Shown one piece after another: positions 1 through 10,714 of a stretch of 64,000 nt of DNA (its first letter is position 1; each line of letters starts with the position of its first letter). The notes beneath the pieces were generated by a model, which saw only the letters and a list, made by a program, of their open reading frames with translations, searched no databases and was not told the origin of the DNA. This stretch comes from Cheiracanthium punctorium (Eukaryota; Arthropoda; Arachnida; Araneae; Cheiracanthiidae): NCBI GenBank assembly GCA_038373885.1, contig JAWZYV010013182.1, forward strand, positions 56,679 through 120,678, in the 5' to 3' direction. The position numbers and the translations under genes were made by a program.

Positions 1-111
1 CATTTTATGCAGATGCCTATGCGTAACTTTGACATAACAACGCAAACAAACAATTGCAAAAAAAAATTACATTGTTTTGATATAGGCGAAAGAGAATACA
101 AATATCTTTAA

Positions 112-612
112 CACTAAAATGCGTGACTTTTTAAAATTGTCTGCAAATAAAAGTGTAACTTCATTTATGCTTACTCATGGTAGGAAAAGATTCTCTTTTT
201 TTAATTTTAACATGAAGTTTCCCAGAAAAATCATGAACAAATTTCAAAAAATTAATGTTTTCTCTCCAGCTTCCATTAAATAAAAGAACGTAATGTAGCC
301 TGATTCTACTTTATTGTCCTAAACCTACTATTTTTTAATAGTTTTGTATGCATTTTCGTTTAACAATATAAATTAGAAGCAATCAAAAATTCCGGCAAAA
401 AATTGTTCAGCGAACTGGATGCGCATGTTATGAATTCATGCTTGTTTGCTCAAAAATATTTTAGCCATACAGTTTTGAAAATTAAATTTTTTTTCCATAA
501 TGACCTTATGTTTATTTTAAATGCGTATTTATATAAAACTACCAAATTGTCTTTATATCACTGAAAAATGAGAATACTGTATAGCCAATCGGCCACAGTG
601 CGCACTATAGAG
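112..612. mobile_element. piggyBac-like non-autonomous element, copy 1 (decayed)
   Basis: A 501-bp segment lies between TTAA at 108-111 and TTAA at 613-616. It is collinear, in the same orientation, with the element at 34703-35208. Shared landmarks are the block around 'tttcccagaaaaatcatga', 'tagcctgattctac', 'tagttttgtat', 'attagaagcaatcaaaaa' and 'ttcatgcttgtttgct'. The right end, read inward, is TTAACTCTATAGTGCG and the left end is a degraded TTAACACTAAAATGCG. TTAA targets and CCC-starting ends are typical of piggyBac. No transposase is encoded. The flanks of the two copies are unrelated, so these are independent insertions rather than part of a duplication. Confidence 0.72.
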
Positions 613-616
613 TTAA

Positions 617-2952
617 TTTTATTTGAACTTATTAATTTTCCCACAGTATGAATAAAATTTAGAGAACTGAATATCAATTTCACCGTGTAATTTAATTTAT
701 ACGCTTAAATGTGGTTATTTTGTAATAATAATTATTCAGTAAGCGAATTCATATTATTAGAGAACATTTTAGAATGATTTGTTTAATGACTTCAATGTAA
801 ATTAATTCATGGAAGGAACAATATTTTGCGCGCATATCCCATTTATCAAACCATTTTTCTCTTGCTCTTGATATGCAACGATAAAATTTTAAATTTCTCC
901 TGAATTTTTGAAGTGCAGCTGAATTTAACAGACATCAGAGAAGATGTGTTTTTGAAAAGAAATTCCCTACGTTTGAAATGCTTTAAATAATGGCCTTTTC
1001 AATAAAAAGCTATCAGACGTAAGGTAAGAGCTCTTCTTCACGGTATCTAACATTTCTCTGGAATAAATGTTACAAGTTAAATTTAAATATTTAAATATTC
1101 TGGTTTAATTATCTTCATAGCATATTCTTGTTAATAAATATTCAAAGATTTCAGATTGCATAATTCGCGAATAATTTTAATGAGCTAGAAATTTGTTAAC
1201 ATTCCACGACTGATGAAGAATAAAATTAGTGTTTGGCCCCGAAGTTTTAAGATTTTTGAAGTGGGTAGCATGTTTGAACTTTTTAAAGTATAAATTTGCA
1301 TTTAAGATCATTAGTTATGATTTTTTAATGTCGTAAATAGAATAAATTTGTAGCTTTCTCGCTCATTTATTAATTATTTTTAAGTACATTTAATAATGCA
1401 ATAGATGTGTTGAATATATCATTACTATATTCACCAATATTTTAATCAATTTTGCAAATTAAATCGTCAATCTGAATTTCTTTTATTAGCAGACTGCAAA
1501 ATATATATATTAATTTAATTGCGTTAAAAGAATTAACCCTTGAAAGGGCATGGAAGATCCCATAAATGCATATGCATTTGCTAAATTTCTTAAGTTTATT
1601 TGAATAATACGTTGATTTCCACAGAATGCTCAAGATGACAAAGTTATACGAAAATACTTTTAGCTCATAATTTTCAACGAAAGTTAATTACTCTTAAAAG
1701 TGATATCAGAAACTACTTTATCAAAAAGTGAAAAGAAAATGGTTGCGATACAAAGGATTAAGGTTCATATAAGGAATATAAGGCATATATATTGCTAACC
1801 TAAGTTTATAAGGATCATGTAAGGCAAAAATATTTATATGAAACTAAATATTTTTCAAGAACTCTTAAATTGAAATTGATATAGAATTCTATGTTTTTCC
1901 AGATGTACACGTTTGACCCAAGCTCGCAGCTCCATTATTGAATTATCCGAGATATAAAGTTTCAGTTCCCTGAGTTAGAATGTTTTCTTTCACTATCCTT
2001 AAAGTAGAATCTTTTCTTTCACTATCCTTAAAGTATATCTCTGTTTTCCGTAAGAACTTCAACGAGATTTTCTACTGGATTCATTAAAAAAAGAATAGCT
2101 TAAACTAAAAAAAGTAGCATTCCGTATTAAGAAATAGAAATTGTGTTCAGAATTGCGGAGTCATTATTCCTACAATACTTCTTTGTCCAAACTGCGAATA
2201 CAACTGCGAGGCAAGACAAACCAAATAAACCCTCAAACCACAAAGTTTTATTTTTTTAAGTGTTTACTCAAATTGTTTACGGAATAATGATAAGTCATTT
2301 ACACCTCTACCAATAACGAACTGTTCATTTGCTTACTTGCTCCATGGAGAGTAATTCATATTTCTAAAAATGCGTTGTAATTTACTATGGTAAAAATGCT
2401 CACCGTAAAGAACAGAAAAGACATGGTAAATAAGAATTCTTTTAACTGAGAAACAGGGAAAGCAAAAATTTTGCAAATAAGTACCTTATTCCTAATGAAG
2501 CATATACTCTTTCAGATCATATTCCAATGTAAATAAGAAATTCTTTTTCCCATTAGCAAAACAAACAATGGAATTGCTTTACTCGAATAGCTATGTTCAC
2601 ATTTATTAAGTAAATTGTTTATTTATACCCAAAGAGTTATTCCCTGAGCAATTATTTGTATAAATAAGTTTATTTTTCTGGATATATTTCATATGAATAT
2701 TACAGCATCAAATACATTAAAATGGCTTAGTGTATCGCGACTTTGGCTTGATCCTCTCAGAATTCAAGGAAATTAGAAAATTACACCACGCACAGTGTAA
2801 TACAACAGGTATGAATTTATTGCTATAAAAATATGTTTGGTAATAACGATAAATTATTTCTCACACTCGAATATCACACATCTAAAACTATTCTTTTGGC
2901 TTGATCTCTTGAACTATCATCAAAATTTAAATCTGAGTCTCGAGCTCAGTCA
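617..2952. other. AT-rich spacer with no recognised gene
   Basis: About 2.3 kb of AT-rich sequence with stop codons in all frames at short spacing. I recognise no coding or RNA gene. The only structure noted is a 29-bp-period tandem pair near 1983-2035, listed separately. Confidence 0.6.
1983..2035. repeat. 29-bp tandem duplication
   Basis: The 24-bp block starting 'ttttctttcactatcctt' occurs at 1983-2006 and again at 2012-2035 without mismatch. This is a recent local tandem duplication in non-coding sequence. Confidence 0.85.
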
Positions 2953-4149
2953 CCTCGATGTAGACATTGCAATCCTTCACCAATTTCAATGTGGCCGGAT
3001 CAGGCCCGATCCCCATCAGTCCGGTCGGAACTGGACAGCATCCGGTCGGATTGGCCACATCAGAACGATTTCGCTTTCGTTCCAAAATTAACTGTATAAA
3101 CGATGCTTAAATGAGTGCATCATAATTTTATAAAAAAGACCGTTTTTTTCTTAAAAAATCAATTTTATATAATTATCAACTGTATTATAAGTAAGCAACA
3201 ATTACGAATAAAACCAAGAACGAAAATCTGTTATCTAGAATAACTAGTTAAATTTTCATATTCTATAAGACTAGATCCAGGTTTTTTTTATTATAGATTA
3301 TATTATATATGATATAATAATAACAATAATAATAATAATAATAATAATAATATATTATAATAATAAAAATTTATTTGTAATCAAAACCAAACAACGTATA
3401 GCAATGAAATAGTATTTGCGTTACTATGTAGTATACAATTATACAGTTACTGTTATAGTTAATTATAAATATCATATTTATAATTATATGTAATATTAAT
3501 TTAAATTCAGGAAAATAATATCAGTAATTATACATAGTAAAGTTTATTAAGTTCAGTCAGTTTAAATTTGTGAGCTATATTAAGTTCATTCTTGATAGAG
3601 CTCACAAATGATATATCAATGAAAATTATCTTGTAACTTACATTACATTATGTAAGTTTTTTATATTACCTAACTCTAACTTAATCAACTGAGTTCAAAA
3701 TAAATATGGAATTTCGTCATTCTATGAAGTCTTAGAATGATGACAGTTATCATAGATCTGTTTAATGAATGACCCAATTATCATAATATCGAATATTTTT
3801 CAATAAACTTACTTTAAATAATTATTTTGGTTATAACGATTATAAAAAGCAAGCTCGGTTTTTAAAAAAGGATCGTATATAAACAAACAGTGTTAATCGT
3901 GTCATCTGTGGATCGACTTCTCAGAGAGGTACAAGTAAAGCCAGCGGCTAAAAAGGCCTTTTCGGCTTCTGCACTTGTCGGTTTTACTGTCAAAAATAGT
4001 GATGAATACAAGACAACTATAGTCCTCGAATTCCTTCATTTTCATATGTAGTCATTTCCTTTCGTAACCGGATCCGGTAGACGCCCAATGACGCTGCATC
4101 CGCCGGATTACCGGATACAGTTTTCAAGGTTGCAATCCCGACGTCGAAG
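2953..4149. mobile_element. Putative DNA transposon remnant with CCGGAT-rich inverted ends
   Basis: The left end (2953-2975) and the reverse complement of the right end (4128-4149) align over 22 positions with about 6 mismatches, sharing ATTGCAA. Just inside each end are several CCGGAT/ATCCGG words (2994-3055 and 4068-4119), looking like subterminal transposase-binding repeats. Between them is AT-rich sequence including an (AAT)n tract. A short open stretch on the plus strand (about 3901-4049) ends in TAG and has an 'AFSASALVG' segment. This is weakly reminiscent of the hAT dimerisation-domain 'xFSxAG' motif, but the match is too weak to name it. No clear target-site duplication was found. 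Confidence 0.45.
3316..3366. repeat. (AAT)n microsatellite
   Basis: About 50 bp of AAT/ATA repeats with one ATATT interruption. Confidence 0.9.
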
Positions 4150-4183
4150 TTCCAGACTTTAAAAAATATAGATAGAGCAACAA

Positions 4184-4312
4184 TTTATTTAAAGGTTTTA
4201 GTTATTGTTAGGTCAATATAGAGATGTTTTTAAGTTAGTATCGGTATAAAAATATGGAATGTGGAATGTGTTTATATAAAAGTGTTTTGATAAGTAAATT
4301 CGCTTTATTTAA
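4184..4312. repeat. Direct repeat copy 1 flanking the 4313-4820 element
   Basis: It begins TTTAAAGGTTTTAGTTATTG and ends in CGCTTTATTTAA. The sequence at 4821-4944 has the same start, middle ('tagagatgttt', 'gaatgtggaatgtgttta') and end. The two are diverged tandem copies that originally abutted as CGCTTTATTTAAAGGTTT. A transposon now separates them at the TTAA in this junction. Confidence 0.85.
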
Positions 4313-4820
4313 CCCTTTGAGGCGCAACCCTTTCGCAATGCTGAAAAAAGGGCAGCCGTTGCCATCGCTCGACTTCACTACCAGCAGGATGGCGGACGAT
4401 CGAAACGTTCATCGCGTGCCACAAATCTAGAGACACTTTTTTGAAGCAGCTGGCTGTGCAGCACAGGCAGTCTGCGTCAAAAAAGGGTCTCTAGATTTGT
4501 GGCACGCGATGAACGTTTCGATCGTCCGCCATCCTGCTGGTAGTTAAGTCGAGCGATGGCAACGGCTGCCCTTTTTCCAGCATTGGGCAATCTATCCAGC
4601 TGTTCTCGCATTCTGGCATTTTTCAGCAGATGTCAGTGCTGTTAAGAATAATCGTGACCATTTTTTTACGGGAAATGATGTGCTAAAAAGTAAAGGATTC
4701 TCGTGGAGCTATGTCCCCCGCTACTATTTTTATAAAAATCAAATCTATTCTTCGTGACTGGCAACAGTCAAAACGTCAGAGTTTGGTGTTCCCAAAGCAG
4801 GAACACTGCGCATTAAAGGG
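4313..4820. mobile_element. piggyBac-like MITE containing a 108-bp near-perfect hairpin
   Basis: A 508-bp element sits between TTAA at 4309-4312 and TTAA at 4821-4824. Its ends are CCCTTTGAGGCGCA on the left and CCCTTTAATGCGCA on the reverse-complemented right. Target sequence and terminal CCC fit piggyBac-type non-autonomous elements, and the ends resemble those of the family at 34703-35208 (CCCTAGAGTGCA). Inside are two inverted arms, 4337-4444 and 4477-4584, differing at only a few bases, with a 32-bp loop. These arms are far more GC-rich than the surroundings. The empty target can be read from the start of the flanking direct repeat. Confidence 0.85.
4337..4584. repeat. 108-bp inverted repeat with 32-bp loop
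   Basis: Arms 4337-4444 and 4477-4584 are reverse complements with about 3 mismatches. A transcript through this region in either direction would fold into a long near-perfect hairpin. It lies in the left half of the element at 4313-4820. Confidence 0.95.
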
Positions 4821-4944
4821 TTAAAGGTTTCAGTTATTGTTAGGCCAGTATAGAGATGTTTCTAAGTTGATATAGATGAAAAGATGTTGAATGTGGAATG
4901 TGTTTATATAGCTGTGTTTTGATAGGTAAATTCGCTTTATTTAA
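4821..4944. repeat. Direct repeat copy 2 flanking the 4313-4820 element
   Basis: This is the second copy of the 4184-4312 unit. It starts TTAAAGGTTTCAGTTATTG and ends CGCTTTATTTAA, with several substitutions relative to copy 1. Confidence 0.85.
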
Positions 4945-5551
4945 GACCCCAGCTTGGTAGATTCATAAACCAAAGAATCACTGAACCACTCAATTTCGTT
5001 GCTCCTTTGTTCCATCTCAAGTCTTATTCCTCGTAGTAGTATTTTCGACTCTCGTGCCACCCACGTGGCTTAGTGGCTAAAAATTAAAAAGATTCACAAT
5101 ATTATTCAGACTAGATAAATTTCTTTCCTCAGTCGCAGCTGGAGCAGAAAAAAAAAGACAGATCAGCATGCGTGTAAAAAAATTCTAAGGTATCTATAGT
5201 GGTTCAAAGTTTCTTTAAATCAAGAACATATCAAGCTGCGGGGCTTAATAAAAACAGATTTATTATCAAAATACATAGATATCAAAATTCGTCAATTCAT
5301 TCAACAACAACATAAAAACTAAACCGTTCAATCAGTTGCTGTTCTGTTTATAGTTTTTAGTCTCGTACATCGCAGGGAGTGAGCTTGGGACTCACGTTCA
5401 AGAATTTGATGTCATATTATTATAATTCAGGAAATCAAGTCGAAATATCACAGATGAAACAACAGGTCATATGACTTGTTACAATGAGTAATTAAACTTG
5501 GGGGATTTTGTGACAAACTTGTATGACAACTGAACGGCTATCAAGTGCCAA

Positions 5552-5660
5552 CCCTAGTAGCACAATTAGTCCAAAAGACGTTTAAAACACGTTTTTTAGC
5601 GTCGGAAAACGTGTTTCCAACGTAATTTGAACGTTTTTTGAACTAGTTGTGCTACTAGGG
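5552..5660. mobile_element. 109-bp palindromic MITE with CCCTAGTAGCACAA ends
   Basis: The left end CCCTAGTAGCACAATTAG and the reverse-complemented right end CCCTAGTAGCACAACTAG match at 17 of 18 positions. The interior continues as an imperfect palindrome (AAAACACGTTTT and AAAACGTGTTT near the centre), so almost the whole element folds back. No clear target-site duplication beyond AA is seen, so I do not assign a superfamily. Confidence 0.8.
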
Positions 5661-5753
5661 AAACCTACAAGGATCGTTCCTTGTAAGTAATAATCGTTCC
5701 TTGTAATAATAACCGTCATCATTTTTTTACGCAGAAAATTTATTACCAAAACA

Positions 5754-5772
5754 GTACACACACACACACACA
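5754..5772. repeat. (AC)n microsatellite
   Basis: A short run of AC repeats just upstream of the TIR element at 5781. Confidence 0.85.
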
Positions 5773-5780
5773 AAAAAGCC

Positions 5781-6105
5781 CACTATGGCATCATGACCTA
5801 TACACGTTTCACTATTTTTTTTCAGATACACGCCTCCGAGCATTGAGACGTTTGTCGTAACGTGCTATCAGTTTGAAGCAACCACTCCGGTAAAACTCTG
5901 CGTCCTGCGATGCATTGAAAACCGCTCTCTCGGAATGTCACTTCCAAAACAAGGATGATGTGGAGTGAGACAATTCCATAGGAGCAGGACACGGATTTAA
6001 CCAGAGTGGTGTCTTCTAACTCACTGAACGCTACGACAACATGTCCCAATATCAGAAGGGATAGATCATGATGCCATGAAAGGTATAGATCATGATGTCA
6101 TAGTG
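5781..6105. mobile_element. TIR element carrying a GC-richer insert
   Basis: Left end CACTATGGCATCATGACC and reverse-complemented right end CACTATGACATCATGATC extend over about 23 bp with 2 mismatches. A third copy of the motif lies just inside the right end (about 6059-6079). The interior (about 5822-6050) is clearly more GC-rich than the flanks. It opens on the plus strand just after a polypyrimidine-CAG that resembles a 3' splice site, followed by about 44 open codons. I do not recognise the peptide in either orientation. It could be a captured host fragment or just transposon filler. Confidence 0.6.
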
Positions 6106-8884
6106 GTTTTTTTTTAGGGGGGGGGAGGGGGAACAAAAGTTTCGGTGTATGAAAAATAATGACCGAACTTACTTTCGGAACGACCCTTGTATTTTCAAAC
6201 TTTCAAACTCAAAATTATTTATTTTGAATGTGTAGTCTGTTTAATATTTTTTTTTAATTCCTGTTAAAAATGATATCCATACTTGCATAACAAATATGCC
6301 CCTGAGCTTTAAAAACTCTATGGTCGGGTCGGTATTCAATTTTAACTCCTGCATAAAATAGACGTACTGATTAGCGATTATGCTAAACGCTTATAGAAAG
6401 ATCATTTCAGATGAATTCATCAGTTTTGTTATGTAAGTATTTAAACAGTGCACTCACGCTCCAAAATTGCAAACGGATAAATTCATGCCTAAAATTACTA
6501 TTTAATTTAATGAATACTGAGCTTCGCTCAACTTGTTTTAATCATGTTTAAACAATAAATATCGAAAATGTAACTATAATAAGCATGTTTAACAAATGAT
6601 CATTATATATTTATAGCTTTAGCCTCTAATACAATGTACGCTTATTTCTACACATAATAATAGGCATACAACGTTTATGACTGATGCTGAAGCTATGTAA
6701 AGCATGCTTTAAAATCAAATGGCGGTATTTTAAGTATAGTGGTTTGTCTCAGTGAAATTACCGCGACCTGACAGATAAAATCACTAAATTCTCATGAAGA
6801 TACTTCAGGGTATAGTAATAAATGTTAGCCCAGAGCCCTCTGGAATTTCTAAAATAAATTATGCACAGTACTAAAATCTTAATTGGAGGACAAATATTGC
6901 AAATTTTTTATTTCATTCTTGATTATGTAGTGTTTTATGCAGACTAAATTTTAATTATCATTATTTTGTGCAGGATAATCCACCATTTATGTGAACTGGG
7001 ATGGTGTGATTTGCTAGAAGGACACTGGTTAAAATTCCAAATGTCTTTTATTAACCCCGGGGGCAAATGGTGTAAAAACAGCTGCGTGCACGACATTCCT
7101 GTAGAATGTAGAACAGTTCCGCAGCATTGAAGCTTTCTCAGTTGAATTGTCTTTCCAAATCGATTAAATTGCTACACACTTTGCTTCTCGATCCATAAAA
7201 ATCATGTCATTTGAAGTTTCATAATTCGAAGCCGGTAAAGGCCATTGAAAGAAAACAAGCTGGCTTTATTGAACATAATTGTCATAGTAAACGAGTAGCA
7301 TTTGATGTTCAGTGAAGCTTTCTTTGCGAAAAGGGCAAAGATTAAGTTCAATAACATGAAGTTTTAACATTTGAAACGGAAATATAGGAAAATCTTACTA
7401 GCGTTGCATTTGAAATACAGAACTCTAATAAATGTGTGATATAGATATGTTTTTTATTGTACTTTATATAATATATGCACTACCCTAGGGTTTATAGGGT
7501 ACTTCGTAGGCTTAAAGTTATCATTCGAAATTAACAGCATTGTAAATTGTGTTTAAAGTCATATTTTGTCGTATTTATCGGCCATTTTGGATTTTAATGC
7601 TGTGCCTGAAAATTTTTCGAAATTCCAGACAGCTCCCATGCTAACATTTATTAGTATACCCTAAGGCCCCTTCATACCAAATTTGGTGCTTTTATCCGCC
7701 AAGTAACATCAATCACAGTTATAAGCTACCTAGTACACTGATTTCTAAATTTAACTACTGATTGTTCCATCTAACATAGCTTAGTAAATAAAGCCTTGAG
7801 CATGATTACGCTACGTTTTTATAATATTTATTTAGGATACAATCTTTATTTATTACACACACACACAAGACAGAATTTATTGAGCTTTTATCGTAATTTC
7901 ATTTTCTTTAATATTTTGTTCGAAATTTAAGTTCTGTTTTAATTATTTTTAAATGATGAATACTGTATAAATAATACTTGCATTCATGTGTTTAACACTT
8001 TAAAACAAAGTCAAAAATCACACATAATTTAATTTTTTCTGTCTATTTGTCGGCTTGCCTGTCTCATATTCCGTTCATGTTCTAACTCCAGTAAATAGTA
8101 TACAATCTCAATGAACCTTGTGAGCTTTCTTGACTGTGTGATGTATCATGTAATACCCTGTTTTAAACTGGTGAATCCATCATTTTTTACAGGATTACAC
8201 TTTTGACACTGTGAGAATTTTGGTTCTGTCTAATGAATTAAAACTCCACAGTTAAATTCAGTTATTTAAATATGCTTACTTATTTCCATAGCCCTAACCT
8301 GAAATTTAATTGACTACTTAAACATTCATATTCGATCTTTAATTTCTATTAGTTTGGCTCGTCAAATGATGTATCTGCTCAAACTTGAAAGTTTTGTTTA
8401 ATTTTCAAGCAGGAATTACTGAAATTACTGAATCTGCTCAAACAGAAGCCAAAGTTACCTTTTTTAATTTTGAGAATAAATAGATGGTCTTCCCATTCCG
8501 TAAATTGAATCGTTATACTATGAAGTTTCAGAACTCAAATTAAAATTGAGAAACACTGTTTTTTTAAAGGAACACTTTTCGAAAAATAATCCATTATATT
8601 TTAAATAGAGATAAAAATCGGACTTATATTTTAACAAACTCTATAGTATATGACAACACAGAAAATAGCTAAAAATCTTTTGAGTACAGCTTGGCAAGTA
8701 ACTGAAAAATGAAATGAATTAAATGAAAATACAGACAAAATTCTGCAGCGTGAGAGTTTATTTTATTAATATCACTTTGTAGACAAAAATAAAATTTTCA
8801 GGAGATCTCAACCTTTTGGATATCTTCTAGCCACGTTTTTGCTATCGGTAATAAAATTAATTTTATCTTCAGAAATTGTTCTCT
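6106..8884. other. AT-rich spacer with no recognised gene
   Basis: Starts with a T-run followed by a G-rich run (about 6108-6131). It includes a short AC repeat near 7855-7867. No gene, RNA or clear mobile-element terminus is recognised. Confidence 0.6.
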
Positions 8885-9395
8885 CGATTATTTTTCAAAT
8901 GGGCTACTAAATAAAGAAAATTGCATCACAATATAGTAATTACAAAATTTCGACATTAGCTGGAGCACACAAATAAATGCAATTAGATTAACACATTTTG
9001 CACTGTTTTGGGGATGTTCGTCAGAAAGCTATTTTTCATTGGCAGTCAAGTTTAGATCTGTCAGATTAATACAATTGACCACCTAAAGCAGAATTCTCAA
9101 AATATTCTTTAACTGAACGAAGCGAAGCGTAAATTAGAAACTCGTGCAGCAAAGACGGAATTCTTTTTACTTTCCCCGAAATGCCCTGATCGGCTCAAGC
9201 ACTGGTTTCAAAAGAATTAAAGAATTCGATATCATGCATACTACTCTAAGGTTATATGCAAATTAGAGAGAATTCTTTTAATTCGGAAATAAAGTAGAAT
9301 AGACTGATTTATTCTATTATTTAAATTGCACTTTGATCACGAATGTTCCGAATACAGATTCCAGAGTTTTTTATTTGCATTGAGAAGCGCATGTA
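8885..9395. repeat. Duplication block A1, paralogous to 36935-37430
   Basis: Collinear with 36935-37430 over about 500 bp. Shared stretches include 'cattggcagtcaagtttaga', 'tgtcagattaatacaa', 'taaattagaaactcg' and 'ttttttatttgcattga'. Similarity is roughly 75-80% by eye, with small indels. Neither copy has a conserved reading frame, so this is non-coding duplication. Confidence 0.85.
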
Positions 9396-10520
9396 CTACA
9401 AGTCAATTTTTATTTTTATTTTACATAAGAAAATAAATTAAGTGTATCGATATGTAAATTCTGAAGTTTATGGCAATTTTTAATCCGGGATGGCGAAAAC
9501 AATTTAACGATTCCGAAATTTTTCAAGAAATTTTGAAGAATGGGAAATTATCAAAGAGCAGGGAATAAAATAGATTTTTCCTTTTTTTTTAAATAAATCC
9601 AAACAAAATATGCTACACACTATTTCGGTAGTTCGTTAAAGAAACGTTCATTAAAAAAGCAGTCTCAGAAAGTCTTTGCGCCCTATAAATTTACTGCATC
9701 AGATAGCACGCGATTATTTTCGTAAGGGGAATTTTGTGCTCTATGAAATATGCCTTTTGAGAACGTAAAAGAGTACATGTGGTATCAAATATCTATCAAA
9801 TGGAGCTATTTAGAAAATTAAAATCTTTTTCGACATGCAATCTCCGACAAACTATTTAAGAGGAAACTCTGAAAACTTTCTTTTCTGTAAGAAACGACTT
9901 CCTGTATTTCAATCTAGATATTGTACTTCTGTTATGATGTATATTCAAGAAATAGTAGGAAACAAACTGAATATTAGGATATCTGAATGTAGCAAATGAT
10001 GCTGCGGCAGAATTCAGCAAATTCTGCCGCAGCATCATTTTCTTAACTCTAATTTTTCAAAATATTTTATTAATAATAATGACTTTTGCGTACATTTTAA
10101 TGGCTTATCAAGCAAAGCTTATTATTTTTCAATAAAGTAGTGATATTTTTTCGTTCGATGAAGTTTAGCTAGTTACAAAGAACTGACTTTTGTGTAAACT
10201 TCATGTAAGCATATAGTATTTCTAAAAATGCAGTTAGTTATATAATTATTTTCTATATAAATACACTCTATAACAAAACAAAACAAAAAATCGATGCCCC
10301 AAGAAGGAGACGATTGATTGTAATGAAATGTCGTATGCAAAGATATTTGGACGGAACATGCAAATGATTAAAATCTAAAGTCCAATGAATGAACAGCAGA
10401 AGTGCTAGCGCATCGGAACTGCGCATTCAGCAGGTGCATATAAGGAGCGATTCGCAATCTGATGGTTAATATTTCTGTTACATTTCGACTGCGATATCTT
10501 ACGTCGGCTGTAACAGTGCC
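9396..10520. other. Spacer between the A1 duplication block and the Tc1 fragment
   Basis: AT-rich sequence with no recognised gene. The perfect short hairpin at 9994-10040 is listed separately. From about 10280 onward composition becomes more mixed and may already be Tc1 5' untranslated sequence. Confidence 0.5.
9994..10040. repeat. Perfect 21-bp hairpin with 5-nt loop
   Basis: Arms 9994-10014 (starts AAATGATGCTGCGGCAG) and 10020-10040 are exact reverse complements around the loop CAGCA. The stem is GC-rich in an AT-rich setting and does not extend beyond 21 bp, which is shorter than a normal animal pre-miRNA stem. Confidence 0.95.
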
Positions 10521-10711
10521 TTGCCGAAGGATTCGTGAGCATTACGAGCAGATTTGCAGTTTGAAAGAGGTCGTGCTATCGGACTGAAAGAGGCTGGTTG
10601 GACGAATCAAGGAATCGTTCGATATCTGCGTCGAAGCAATGCTGGCAAGAGAGGGTCAACAACGGTAGATAGCAGCGTCAAAATGGTAGCGGTCGACCGA
10701 GGGCGACCGAG
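10521..10711 (+). pseudogene. Tc1-type transposase N-terminal (HTH) fragment, broken
   Basis: The plus-strand translation matches the N-terminal DNA-binding half of Tc1-like transposases. The motif FERGRAIGLKEAGWTNQGIV is the characteristic first helix-turn-helix. After a frame change near 10637, CWQERVNNGR and QNGSGRPRATE follow, ending in the GRPR linker motif. The expected start codon reads TTG (10521). An in-frame TGA lies near 10536, a TAG interrupts the second part, and the reading ends at a TGA by about 10714. No catalytic DDE domain follows, so only about 60 residues of a normal ~340-residue protein remain. It is a dead fragment and no terminal inverted repeat was identified. Confidence 0.8.
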
Positions 10712-10714
10712 TGA

